Below, one piece after another: positions 57,079 to 64,000 of a DNA stretch of 64,000 nucleotides. Source of the stretch: an uncultured SAR86 cluster bacterium (lineage in GTDB: Bacteria; Pseudomonadota; Gammaproteobacteria; Magnimaribacterales; D2472); NCBI GenBank assembly GCA_943789005.1, contig CALSSL010000001.1, forward strand, positions 380,511 through 444,510. Direction: 5' to 3'. Below the pieces are notes generated by a model that saw only the letters and a list, made by a program, of their open reading frames with translations, did not search any database and was not told the DNA's origin. The translations under genes were made by a program, and so were the position numbers. Numbering within the stretch: position 1 is the stretch's first letter; every line of letters starts with the position of its first letter.

Positions 57079-57618
57079 TTAGGTCTTAATAAGAACTTTT
57101 GTCCCAATTTTAACTCTGTTAAACAACTCAATAGCATCTGTATTAAACATTCTTATGCAACCATGAGATGCCTTGGACCCAATTAGACCTTCTTCATGAG
57201 TACCATGAATATAAATATATCTGTTGTAAGAATCAACTATTCCACCCTTATTTACGCCCTCTTCCTGCCCATCAAGCCACATTATCCTTGAAGTAACAAA
57301 ATCATCATCTGAATCCTCATATTCTTCTATAATTTGTGCAGATCTTCTGGTATTTATTCGAGATTTAAAAATTGTATTAATTGAAGCCCCTTCACCAATT
57401 TTCTCTTTGACTAGATGACGACCAAGAGGGGTTTTAAATGAGTTTTCAATACTTCCCTCTCCATATTTTGATGTAGATACTGGATATGAGGATTGAATGC
57501 TGTTGTTTTGAATTAAATAAAGTCTTTGCTCAGATATATCAATTTCAATAGATATATCGTTTGATGATACTTGAAATGAAAATAGTAAAAATAAAACTAT
57601 ATATGAGTTTTTCGACAT
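57079..57618 (-). CDS. L,D-transpeptidase (YkuD domain)
   Basis: A 179-residue periplasmic enzyme forming L,D cross-links in peptidoglycan or attaching lipoprotein. Signal peptide about 1-19. YkuD domain: IDISEQRLYLIQN, PVSTSKYGEGS, TPLGRH, and the catalytic HGTHEEGLIGSKASHGCIRM with the nucleophile Cys near 155. It overlaps lnt by 22 bp, so it is the last gene of the miaB-lnt operon. It converges on the FadB-like gene with a 21-bp gap. Confidence 0.93.
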   Translation of the reverse strand: MSKNSYIVLFLLFSFQVSSNDISIEIDISEQRLYLIQNNSIQSSYPVSTSKYGEGSIENSFKTPLGRHLVKEKIGEGASINTIFKSRINTRRSAQIIEEYEDSDDDFVTSRIMWLDGQEEGVNKGGIVDSYNRYIYIHGTHEEGLIGSKASHGCIRMFNTDAIELFNRVKIGTKVLIKT

Positions 57619-59072
57619 TTAAATATTATAGCTGATATGAGTACTATTAAAATTGAAAATAAATATGGAATAGAATATCCATAAATATTATAAATGCTTC
57701 TTTCTTTCTTTATATTAATACCATTATTGATAACACCTGTTATTCCCTTATCTAATTTATCAACAATTGTTCCATTATTGGTTATGATGGCTGAAAAACC
57801 ATCATTGGTTGATCTTATAATCCATTTATTATTTTCAATTGCTCGAATTCTTGTTATATCTAGGTGATGATATGGGCCGATAGAATTTCCAAACCATGTA
57901 TCATTACTTACATTGATAATAAAATCTGAACTTTTGTTGCTTTTTCTTACTGTTTCTCCGAATGCAATATCAAAACATATTAAAGGAGCAAAATTTAAAG
58001 ATCTATCATTGAATACAGCTATGTTTTGCTGATTTTTATTGCCATGCTTTACATTTGACATAGGCATATCAAAAAAGCTAATAATGCCTCTTAATGAGGC
58101 TATAAATGGAATATATTCACCAAATGGCACTAAATGCATTTTATTGTAGTTTTTGCCTGTGTTTAAGTTAATTATAGAATTGTATAAGTGTCCATCATCA
58201 TAATTCCATACTCCTGAAATAAACTCTTTATTGGATGTATCTAGGTTATTTTTAAAATTATTAAAATCTTTACTTTGCATTGAATATGGTAATTCTGCCT
58301 CAGGCATTACTATTATTTCTGATTTAGGAGATGATCTGTCTATTAGTTCTAATATATTTTTTTCAATTACATATTTATAACCATCCTGATATTTTAAAAA
58401 AGGATCAGAAGAGGGTTGAATTATAGAAACATAAATATCTCTTTTATCTCCAATTTTTTCCATAGTTGCCGGAATAAATAAAAGCAATGAGCCTAAAAAA
58501 ATTAAGTAAGAAATATTTTTATTGGTTACCCAGCACAAAGCCATTAGGCTTGCAATCATATAGATCAAAATGGAGCCCCCAGCAACTCCTAATATAGTGT
58601 AAATATATTGAATGTGGGTATCTAAAAATACACTTCCAGGTATTAGCCAAGGAACACCATTTAATAAATAATATCTTGATAATTCACTAAGAATAAAAAT
58701 GCTTGATATGTATGTCAATTCTATATACGGAGATAAATTATTTTTGCTGAATAACCTATACCTTAAAAGTGATAATGGCATGCTAAAAACAGCTGTAAGA
58801 ATTATGATTAATAAAAGAAAAATAATTAAAGACAATACTATATTGGTTTCTCCATAATAGTAAACACTCACTATTAACCATGACATCCCAAATCCCCAAT
58901 GACCAAATGACCAGAATATTATTTTTTTTAAAGAGCTATTTTCTTTATAAACTATCTCTTTAATAAGGTATGCATAGGATAGTATTATTAGGGGCTTAAT
59001 AGAGAAGGGTGAAAAAGCAAAAATTCCAATAAAACCAAAAATAAATGGAATTAAGTATTGCTTGAACTTCAT
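57597..59072 (-). CDS. lnt: Apolipoprotein N-acyltransferase
   Basis: A 491-residue inner-membrane enzyme, last step of lipoprotein maturation. About six N-terminal transmembrane helices, then a periplasmic nitrilase domain with the catalytic triad Glu (VMPEAELPY), Lys (NKMHLVPFGEYIPF) and Cys (APLICFDIAFGE), and a final C-terminal helix. It overlaps corC by 4 bp. Confidence 0.95.
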   Translation of the reverse strand: MKFKQYLIPFIFGFIGIFAFSPFSIKPLIILSYAYLIKEIVYKENSSLKKIIFWSFGHWGFGMSWLIVSVYYYGETNIVLSLIIFLLLIIILTAVFSMPLSLLRYRLFSKNNLSPYIELTYISSIFILSELSRYYLLNGVPWLIPGSVFLDTHIQYIYTILGVAGGSILIYMIASLMALCWVTNKNISYLIFLGSLLLFIPATMEKIGDKRDIYVSIIQPSSDPFLKYQDGYKYVIEKNILELIDRSSPKSEIIVMPEAELPYSMQSKDFNNFKNNLDTSNKEFISGVWNYDDGHLYNSIINLNTGKNYNKMHLVPFGEYIPFIASLRGIISFFDMPMSNVKHGNKNQQNIAVFNDRSLNFAPLICFDIAFGETVRKSNKSSDFIINVSNDTWFGNSIGPYHHLDITRIRAIENNKWIIRSTNDGFSAIITNNGTIVDKLDKGITGVINNGINIKKERSIYNIYGYSIPYLFSILIVLISAIIFKCRKTHI

Positions 59073-59926
59073 TGATTTTTTGTTATTTGAACCTTTTCAA
59101 TTTTTCTATCATCAGCATCAATTACCTTTATGGTTAGGTCTTCTATTTTGACCTTATCGCCAACTTTTGGGAGTACTCCTAATTTACTAATAATGAAACC
59201 TCCCAATGTTTCAGCATCAATTGCCAGAGGGTCAATATCAAGATTAAAAAACTCGGTGAACTCTTCTATTTCAACTTTTGCATCAGCATAAAACTTTTTA
59301 TCGGAAATTTTAATGATTTCTTCTTCATCAACATCATGCTCATCCTCTATTTCACCCACAAGCTCTTCTAAAATATCCTCAATAGTTACTAATCCTGAAA
59401 TAGTTCCATACTCATCTATTACAACAGCCATATGAGAGCGGTCTTTTTTGAATTCCTCTAACAATGAGTCAGCTTTTTTAGTTTCAGGCACCACATTAGG
59501 CTCTCTTAACATATCAGATAGGCTAAAGTTATTATTACCCTCATAAATCTTTGGTAACATATCCTTTGCAAGTAATATTCCACTTACCTCGTCTCTTTCG
59601 CTACCTAATATAGGGTATCTTGAATGTCCAGATTCTATTATTTTTTCAAGAATTACATTTATTTCATCATCTATGCCAAAAGTAACCATATCAACTTTTG
59701 GGACCATAATTTCTTTTACTGTTGTATTTCCTAATCTTATAGCCTTGTTTGCTATGGATTCGGCCTCTTTATCAATGATATTTAAATCAACTGCATCTTT
59801 AAGAAAATCTGTAACCTCTAAAACAGACTGAGTCTTTATAAAAAAAGGGTTTCTAAAGAATTTTTTAATTTTTGATATGAGTCCCGAAGGAGGGTGGTTG
59901 TCTTCGTTTTCTAACTTTTGATTCAT
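59069..59926 (-). CDS. corC: CorC/HlyC family transporter-associated CBS protein
   Basis: A 285-residue cytosolic protein with a CBS pair (about 65-190: IMVPKVDMVTFG, SGHSRYPILGSERDEVSGILLAKDML, HMAVVIDEYGTISGLVTIEDILEELVGEI) and a C-terminal CorC_HlyC domain (ETLGGFIISKLGVLPKVGD). Linked to Mg/Co efflux in E. coli. Keeps the ybeY-corC-lnt order. Confidence 0.93.
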   Translation of the reverse strand: MNQKLENEDNHPPSGLISKIKKFFRNPFFIKTQSVLEVTDFLKDAVDLNIIDKEAESIANKAIRLGNTTVKEIMVPKVDMVTFGIDDEINVILEKIIESGHSRYPILGSERDEVSGILLAKDMLPKIYEGNNNFSLSDMLREPNVVPETKKADSLLEEFKKDRSHMAVVIDEYGTISGLVTIEDILEELVGEIEDEHDVDEEEIIKISDKKFYADAKVEIEEFTEFFNLDIDPLAIDAETLGGFIISKLGVLPKVGDKVKIEDLTIKVIDADDRKIEKVQITKNQ

Positions 59927-60373
59927 CTAGTACGGGTTATTAATGTTAATTTTATTTAAAATATTTATTTCTTTGTTTTCCATGATCGCTGCCATCTCAT
60001 CATTTTCATGATCATATCCTATTATATGATATACACCATGGGCCAACATGTGAATCATATGATCTTCAAAAAATTTTCCTTCTTCTTTGGCCTCTCTTTC
60101 TACATACTCTAAGCTTATTGCAATATCGCCAATATTTTTGGTATGTATTGATGATATATCATCGTTTTGAAAAGAAAGAACGTTAGTTGCACTGTTCTTA
60201 TTTCTAAATTGATGATTTAGTTTTTTCATTTCTTTATTGTTTACTATTCTAAGGTTGATTTTTTTGTCAGCCAATCCTTCATCATTCAATATCAAAGATA
60301 CAATGCTTTGAAGCCTATCACGAAGATCTGGCTCTATTGAGATACCCTTATCTAATGTAATTATTAAGCTCAC
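59927..60373 (-). CDS. ybeY: Endoribonuclease YbeY
   Basis: A 148-residue metalloprotein in 16S rRNA 3'-end maturation and ribosome quality control. The zinc motif [18 protein letters not shown] gives three His ligands. [23 protein letters not shown] is the family core. It overlaps phoH by 4 bp and is 0 bp from corC. Confidence 0.95.
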   Translation of the reverse strand: MSLIITLDKGISIEPDLRDRLQSIVSLILNDEGLADKKINLRIVNNKEMKKLNHQFRNKNSATNVLSFQNDDISSIHTKNIGDIAISLEYVEREAKEEGKFFEDHMIHMLAHGVYHIIGYDHENDEMAAIMENKEINILNKININNPY

Positions 60374-61354
60374 CTATTTATATTAGATTCAAATTTTTTA
60401 TAAGCATCGATTATTTTTCTAACTAAAGGGTGTCGTATAACATCATGAGAAGAAAACTCTACTATTCCAATGCCGCTTATATCCTTTAAAACATGAATAA
60501 CATGGTCTAAGCCTGAAGTTATATGTTTTGGCAGATCTATTTGAGTTAAATCGCCGTTTATAACTGCTTGTGAACCATACCCGATTCGAGTTAAAACCAT
60601 TTTCATCTGCTCAACTGTAGTATTTTGACTTTCATCCATAATAATAAATGCATTATTTAGGGTTCTTCCGCGCAAGTAAGCAAGGGGTGCAACTTCAATA
60701 ACTTCTTTTTCAATTAACTTGGTTGTCCTTTCTGCACCAAGCATTTCATATAAACCATCATATAAAGGCCTAAGGTAAGGGTCTACTTTTTGTGAAAGAT
60801 CGCCTGGCAAGAAACCAAGTTTTTCTCCTGCCTCAACTGCTGGTCTGATTAGAATTATTTTTTGTACTTTTTCATTTAAAAGGGCTTCAACAGCAGCAGC
60901 CACTGCTAAATATGTTTTACCTGTACCTGCATCGCCAATACCAAAATTTATTTCAAACTTATTGATATTTTTTATATATGATTGTTGGTTGGTGCCTCTT
61001 GGTCTAATTATTTTTTTTGGCGTTCTTATTTGAATTTCAGAGTCAATTACATCTTTTTTCTTTGACAAGCTTAAGGTTCAAATGTGATTGAATTGTAAGA
61101 TGGACTGCTTCTTTACTTATTTCAATATTCTTTTTAGTTAAATTATATAGATCTAATATTGCGTCTGAAGCATGCTTGATATCTTTTTCACTTCCAGTTA
61201 TTTTTACCTCGTCTCCCTTGTGAAATATTTTTACTGAGAAGCTTTTTTCAATTAATTTTAAGTTTCCGTTAAGCTCGCCAACAAAAAGAGCAATTCTTTC
61301 AGCATTCGACGGTTTTAAGGAAATGTTTTTAAGAGCGGCTTGCGTTTCTTGCAT
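60370..61354 (-). CDS. ybeZ: PhoH-like ATPase YbeZ, one frameshift
   Basis: A P-loop protein partnering YbeY. The N-terminal KH-like part (61354 down to about 61055) and the ATPase part are in different frames; together they match E. coli YbeZ from end to end. Walker [47 protein letters not shown] and [16 protein letters not shown] are all intact. The span is 985 nt, one over a multiple of three; an extra A in the run of six near 61055 would explain it. Sequence error is most likely; two separate polypeptides are possible because a TTG at 61068 could restart translation. Confidence 0.9.
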
Positions 61355-61360
61355 TAATAT

Positions 61361-62701
61361 TTAATTTTTACCTCTTGGGTTATGCAAAGTACCTAATAGA
61401 GAATAGGATAATGCCTCAGTAACTTCTATGTCCACCAATTTTCCAATAAACCTAATATTTTCAAGATCAAAATTTATAACCCTATTACACTCTGTTCTGG
61501 CCTGAAGCTGCTCTGGACTTCTTTTGGCAAGACCGGTTACTAAGCACCTTTGAATCGAGCCAACCATGCTTGTGCTGTGTTGTTTGTGATAATGATTAAG
61601 TTGCTCTTGAAGAATTTTTAAGCGCTCCTTCTTTTCATCTTGAGGTGTGTTGTCCTCTAGCTTAGATGCTGGAGTGCCAGGTCTTTTTGAATAGATAAAA
61701 CTGAATGAAGAATCAAATTTAACCTCATTTACTAAACTCATTGTTTGCTGGAAGTCATAATCTGTTTCTCCAGGAAAACCTACAATAAAATCAGAGGAGA
61801 CACGAAGATCCGGCCTATAACTTTTGATTCTCTCAACAGCATCAAGAAATATATCTATCGTGTAGTTCCTTTTCATTTTTTCAAGAATTCTATTAGAGCC
61901 TGATTGAACTGGAAGATGAAGTTGGCTTACGAGCTGGGGGACGTATTGATAAACCTCAATCAAGTCATCGGTCATGTCTAGGGGATGAGAGGTCGTATAT
62001 CTAATTCTTTCAATGCCATCTATATGACTAATAATCTCAATAAGGTCTGATAGTCTTAAGATTCTATCTTTATAAGGCATTTTATAAGAATTAACGTTCT
62101 GACCAATAAAAGTTATTTCTGTTACTCCTTGCTCAGCAAGCCGAGCAACTTCATCAAAAATTTGCTCAGGCTTTCTACTAACTTCGTCACCTCTTGTATA
62201 TGGCACAACACAAAAAGAACAATATTTAGAGCAGCCTTCCATAATTGCCACATAACTTGAGGGGCCGCTAGTGGAAGGGTTTGGGAGTGAGTCAAACTTT
62301 TCTTCAATTGGAAAAGTTATATCTATTGCCTTGATACTCGATTTTGGGTCAATATCCAGCAAATCAGAAACTCTATGTAATGTCTGAGGTCCGTATATAA
62401 GATCTACATAAGGCGCTCTTTTTTTTATATTGCTTCCTTCTTGGGTGGCTACACATCCGCCAACACCTATTTTTAAATTGGGATTTTTTTCTTTAAGTTT
62501 ATTAAGTCTGCCTAATTCAGAATAAACTTTGGATTCTGCTTTGTCTCTTATTGAGCAAGTATTAAGCAATATTATGTCTGCCTCTTGAATATTATTGGTA
62601 AGTTCGACTCCCCTTTTTTCTTTTAAAATATCCACAGTCTTATCAGAATCATATTCATTCATTTGACAGCCATAGGTTTTAATATAAAGTTTCGTTCCCA
62701 T
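61361..62701 (-). CDS. miaB: tRNA-2-methylthio-N6-dimethylallyladenosine synthase
   Basis: A 446-residue radical-SAM methylthiotransferase modifying A37 of tRNAs. N-terminal UPF0004 domain with cysteines in KTYGCQMNEYD, LLNTCSIRDKAE and GGCVA; radical SAM motif CSKYCSFCVVPYTRG (near 155); a C-terminal TRAM domain. Leads the miaB-phoH-ybeY-corC-lnt operon. Its start is 13 bp from the divergent DUF1820 gene. Confidence 0.96.
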   Translation of the reverse strand: MGTKLYIKTYGCQMNEYDSDKTVDILKEKRGVELTNNIQEADIILLNTCSIRDKAESKVYSELGRLNKLKEKNPNLKIGVGGCVATQEGSNIKKRAPYVDLIYGPQTLHRVSDLLDIDPKSSIKAIDITFPIEEKFDSLPNPSTSGPSSYVAIMEGCSKYCSFCVVPYTRGDEVSRKPEQIFDEVARLAEQGVTEITFIGQNVNSYKMPYKDRILRLSDLIEIISHIDGIERIRYTTSHPLDMTDDLIEVYQYVPQLVSQLHLPVQSGSNRILEKMKRNYTIDIFLDAVERIKSYRPDLRVSSDFIVGFPGETDYDFQQTMSLVNEVKFDSSFSFIYSKRPGTPASKLEDNTPQDEKKERLKILQEQLNHYHKQHSTSMVGSIQRCLVTGLAKRSPEQLQARTECNRVINFDLENIRFIGKLVDIEVTEALSYSLLGTLHNPRGKN

Positions 62702-62706
62702 ATAAT
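62701..62706 (+). promoter_or_regulatory. -10 hexamer of the DUF1820 gene
   Basis: TATAAT sits 8 bp before the ATG at 62715, in a 13-bp gap between divergent genes, so any -35 lies within miaB and the leader can be only about 1-2 bases. Confidence 0.45.
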
Positions 62707-62714
62707 TAAGTATT

Positions 62715-63041
62715 ATGAAAGATAAAAAAGTTTACAAGATAATTTTTATGCAGCTTGGTGAAGTGTATGAGGTGTTTACTAATAAAATTTATCAAAGCGA
62801 TATGTACGGTTTTGTTGAGGTAGAGGATTATATATTTAATAAAGATAAACAACTAGTTCTTGATCCTACCTCTGAAAAACTTAAAAAGGAGTTTGCTAAG
62901 GTTGAGAGAAGTTATATTCCAATAAATGCAATTGTTAGAATAGATGAAGTAAAAGAATCTGGTGAAGCAAAAATTAAAAACACCAAAGGTCAAGTCAGTG
63001 CTTTCCCGCTAAATATCCAGCCACTAAATAAAAAAGATTAA
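62715..63041 (+). CDS. DUF1820 family protein
   Basis: A 108-residue conserved gammaproteobacterial protein. Typical features: VYKIIFMQLGEVYEVFTNKIYQSDMYGFVEVEDYIF, then DPTSEKLKKEFAKVERSYIPINAIVRIDEV. Function unknown. Commonly near orn or rsgA-type genes; here its stop touches orn (opposite strand) without a gap. Confidence 0.9.
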   Translation: MKDKKVYKIIFMQLGEVYEVFTNKIYQSDMYGFVEVEDYIFNKDKQLVLDPTSEKLKKEFAKVERSYIPINAIVRIDEVKESGEAKIKNTKGQVSAFPLNIQPLNKKD

Positions 63042-63593
63042 CTAGCTCTCAGGTAAAAATAGGTTTTTATAAAATTTTAATTCAGCAACAGACTCTTTAA
63101 TGTCGCCCATCGCCCTATGAGATCCTTCTTTTTCATATACCTGAGCTTCATTCATCCATCTCACAGCAGCCTCTTTGAATGAAGATACGTCTATATGCCT
63201 ATAATTAAAATAGGATTCCAATCTTGGCATGTACTTTGTTAAAAATCTTCTATCATGCGAAACGGTATTGCCACACATAGGCGACTGTTTGGAGCCAACA
63301 TATTTAGAGATAAAATCTAGAGTTTCTATCTCTGCCATCTGCTCAGTAATACTGCTTTTTTTAACGGCCTCAATTAGCCCAGAGGAACCATGCTGATTTA
63401 TGTTCCAATCATCCATCTGATCTAACAGGCTATTTGATTGGCTTATTATTATATTTGGCCCTTCAGCCAAAATATTAAGCTGAGAGTCTGTAATTAATGT
63501 TGCTATTTCGATGATTCTTTCTTTTTCTGGATCTAATCCAGTCATCTCTAAATCGATCCAAATAAGATTATCTTTTGATTGTAGGCTCTTCAT
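63042..63593 (-). CDS. orn: Oligoribonuclease
   Basis: A 183-residue DEDDh 3'-5' exoribonuclease that degrades 2-5-nt RNAs, including pGpG. Motifs: IWIDLEMTGLDPEKERIIEIATLITD (D, E), CGNTVSHDRRFLTKYMP (D) and the His/Asp of GSHRAMGDIKESVAELKFY. Divergent from rsgA (41-bp gap), the usual neighbour. Confidence 0.97.
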   Translation of the reverse strand: MKSLQSKDNLIWIDLEMTGLDPEKERIIEIATLITDSQLNILAEGPNIIISQSNSLLDQMDDWNINQHGSSGLIEAVKKSSITEQMAEIETLDFISKYVGSKQSPMCGNTVSHDRRFLTKYMPRLESYFNYRHIDVSSFKEAAVRWMNEAQVYEKEGSHRAMGDIKESVAELKFYKNLFLPES

Positions 63594-63634
63594 AACTTTT
63601 TATATTTCTTCCTTTAGTGTATTTTGTGCTTTAT

Positions 63635-64000
63635 ATGAAAAAAGTTCAAACAGGTTTTGTAATAGAGTTTTACTCTAATGCGTGTTTGGTCCGCACAAAA
63701 GATGCAGACATACCATGTATTGCCATTAAAGATATTGTTGTTGGTGATGTTGTAAAAATTGAAATAGTTCAAGACAGTAAAGAAACTAAAGGATTAATCT
63801 TATCAAAAGAGAATAGAAAATCAGCACTTCAAAAAAAAGAAGGATTAAAATCAAAAACTATTGCTGCAAATGTCACTTATGTTGGGATAATGGTTACACA
63901 AGAACCCAAGACTGCTTCTGAATTTATTGATAAATGGATACTAACAAGTCTTCTTTCAAATATTAGGCCTTTTATAATTAATAATAAGATTGATCTAGAG
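63635..64000 (+). CDS. rsgA: Small-ribosomal-subunit GTPase RsgA (N-terminal part)
   Basis: The gene runs off the window after 122 codons. An OB-fold N-terminus (VQTGFVIEFYSNACLVRTKD, IVVGDVVKIEI) leads to the circularly permuted GTPase domain, where the G4 motif NKIDL appears first, in PFIINNKIDLE at the very end of the window. RsgA matures the 30S subunit. Position next to orn supports the call. Confidence 0.9.
   Translation, partial: MKKVQTGFVIEFYSNACLVRTKDADIPCIAIKDIVVGDVVKIEIVQDSKETKGLILSKENRKSALQKKEGLKSKTIAANVTYVGIMVTQEPKTASEFIDKWILTSLLSNIRPFIINNKIDLE

Noticed and set aside
61050-61068. Programmed ribosomal frameshift in phoH
   Set aside because: The A-run is not in a recognised -1 slippery heptamer phase (the needed shift is +1), no downstream pseudoknot is obvious, and other single-base breaks in the window point to error.

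Overview
The window looks like chromosome of an AT-rich (roughly one-third G+C by eye), streamlined marine gammaproteobacterium, most likely of the SAR86 type. The gammaproteobacterial assignment rests on gene orders visible here (miaB-phoH-ybeY-corC-lnt, orn-rsgA, zapA-6S RNA-fau/ygfA, nnrD-tsaE-amidase, dksA-pcnB), on a HemG-type protoporphyrinogen oxidase and on a thiamine TonB-dependent receptor. The SAR86 label is inference from base composition, compaction and gene content. Genes are packed very tightly: 13 convergent neighbours (one of them a gene and the tRNA) lie between an 11-bp overlap and a 21-bp gap. No mobile element, phage region or CRISPR array was seen.

Layout. 1-6754: a one-strand catabolic/detoxification cluster with haloalkane dehalogenase, three glutathione S-transferase-family proteins, DUF1330, DUF2855, a short-chain dehydrogenase and a nitronate monooxygenase, facing a methylotroph-type NAD formate dehydrogenase. 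8034-9112: membrane desaturase/hydroxylase plus a small membrane protein. 9216-12793: a thiamine uptake and salvage operon (TPP riboswitch, TonB-dependent receptor, PnuC/PnuT transporter, APH-fold kinase). 12836-20338: MFS transporter, GFA protein, tRNA-Ile, membrane proteins and two secreted peptidases (S46 and S9). 20339-27782: FKBP, TyrRS, a minimal PutA, an M23 endopeptidase, AnmK and ErpA. 27978-35730: heme genes (hemG, hemL), a PfkB kinase, DksA, PcnB, a deoxynucleoside kinase and acetyl-CoA synthetase. 35727-45699: hydrolases, NAD(P)HX dehydratase, TsaE, amidase, PriA, L31B, dUTPase, SixA and L28. 45700-54542: ubiquinone hydroxylase, PepP, ZapA region, 6S RNA, a DUF5916 outer-membrane protein, IlvA, RpiA and glutathione peroxidase. 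54543-64000: an intergenic region with a candidate small RNA or leader, an FadB-like enzyme, L,D-transpeptidase, the lnt-corC-ybeY-phoH-miaB operon, DUF1820, Orn and the start of RsgA.

How the genes fit together: a peptide- and amino-acid-using heterotroph (S46 and S9 peptidases, PutA, IlvA, Acs, FadB-like) that scavenges thiamine through a riboswitch-controlled receptor and carries a halo/nitro-compound processing cluster feeding formate oxidation.

Quality caveat: reading-frame breaks are clustered (about fourteen in 39-4979, six in 25103-26440, single ones in dksA, a Nudix gene and phoH, two in DUF5916) while the 20 kb between has none. This is better explained by patches of uncorrected indel error than by gene decay. 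Such genes are given over their full reconstructed span; those with several breaks are typed pseudogene, those with one break CDS.

The most noteworthy unexplained structure is at 54572-54784 on the minus strand: a near-consensus sigma70 promoter, a hairpin with a C-rich (anti-Shine-Dalgarno-like) loop, an intrinsic terminator, then a 28-residue membrane ORF in front of the glutathione peroxidase gene.
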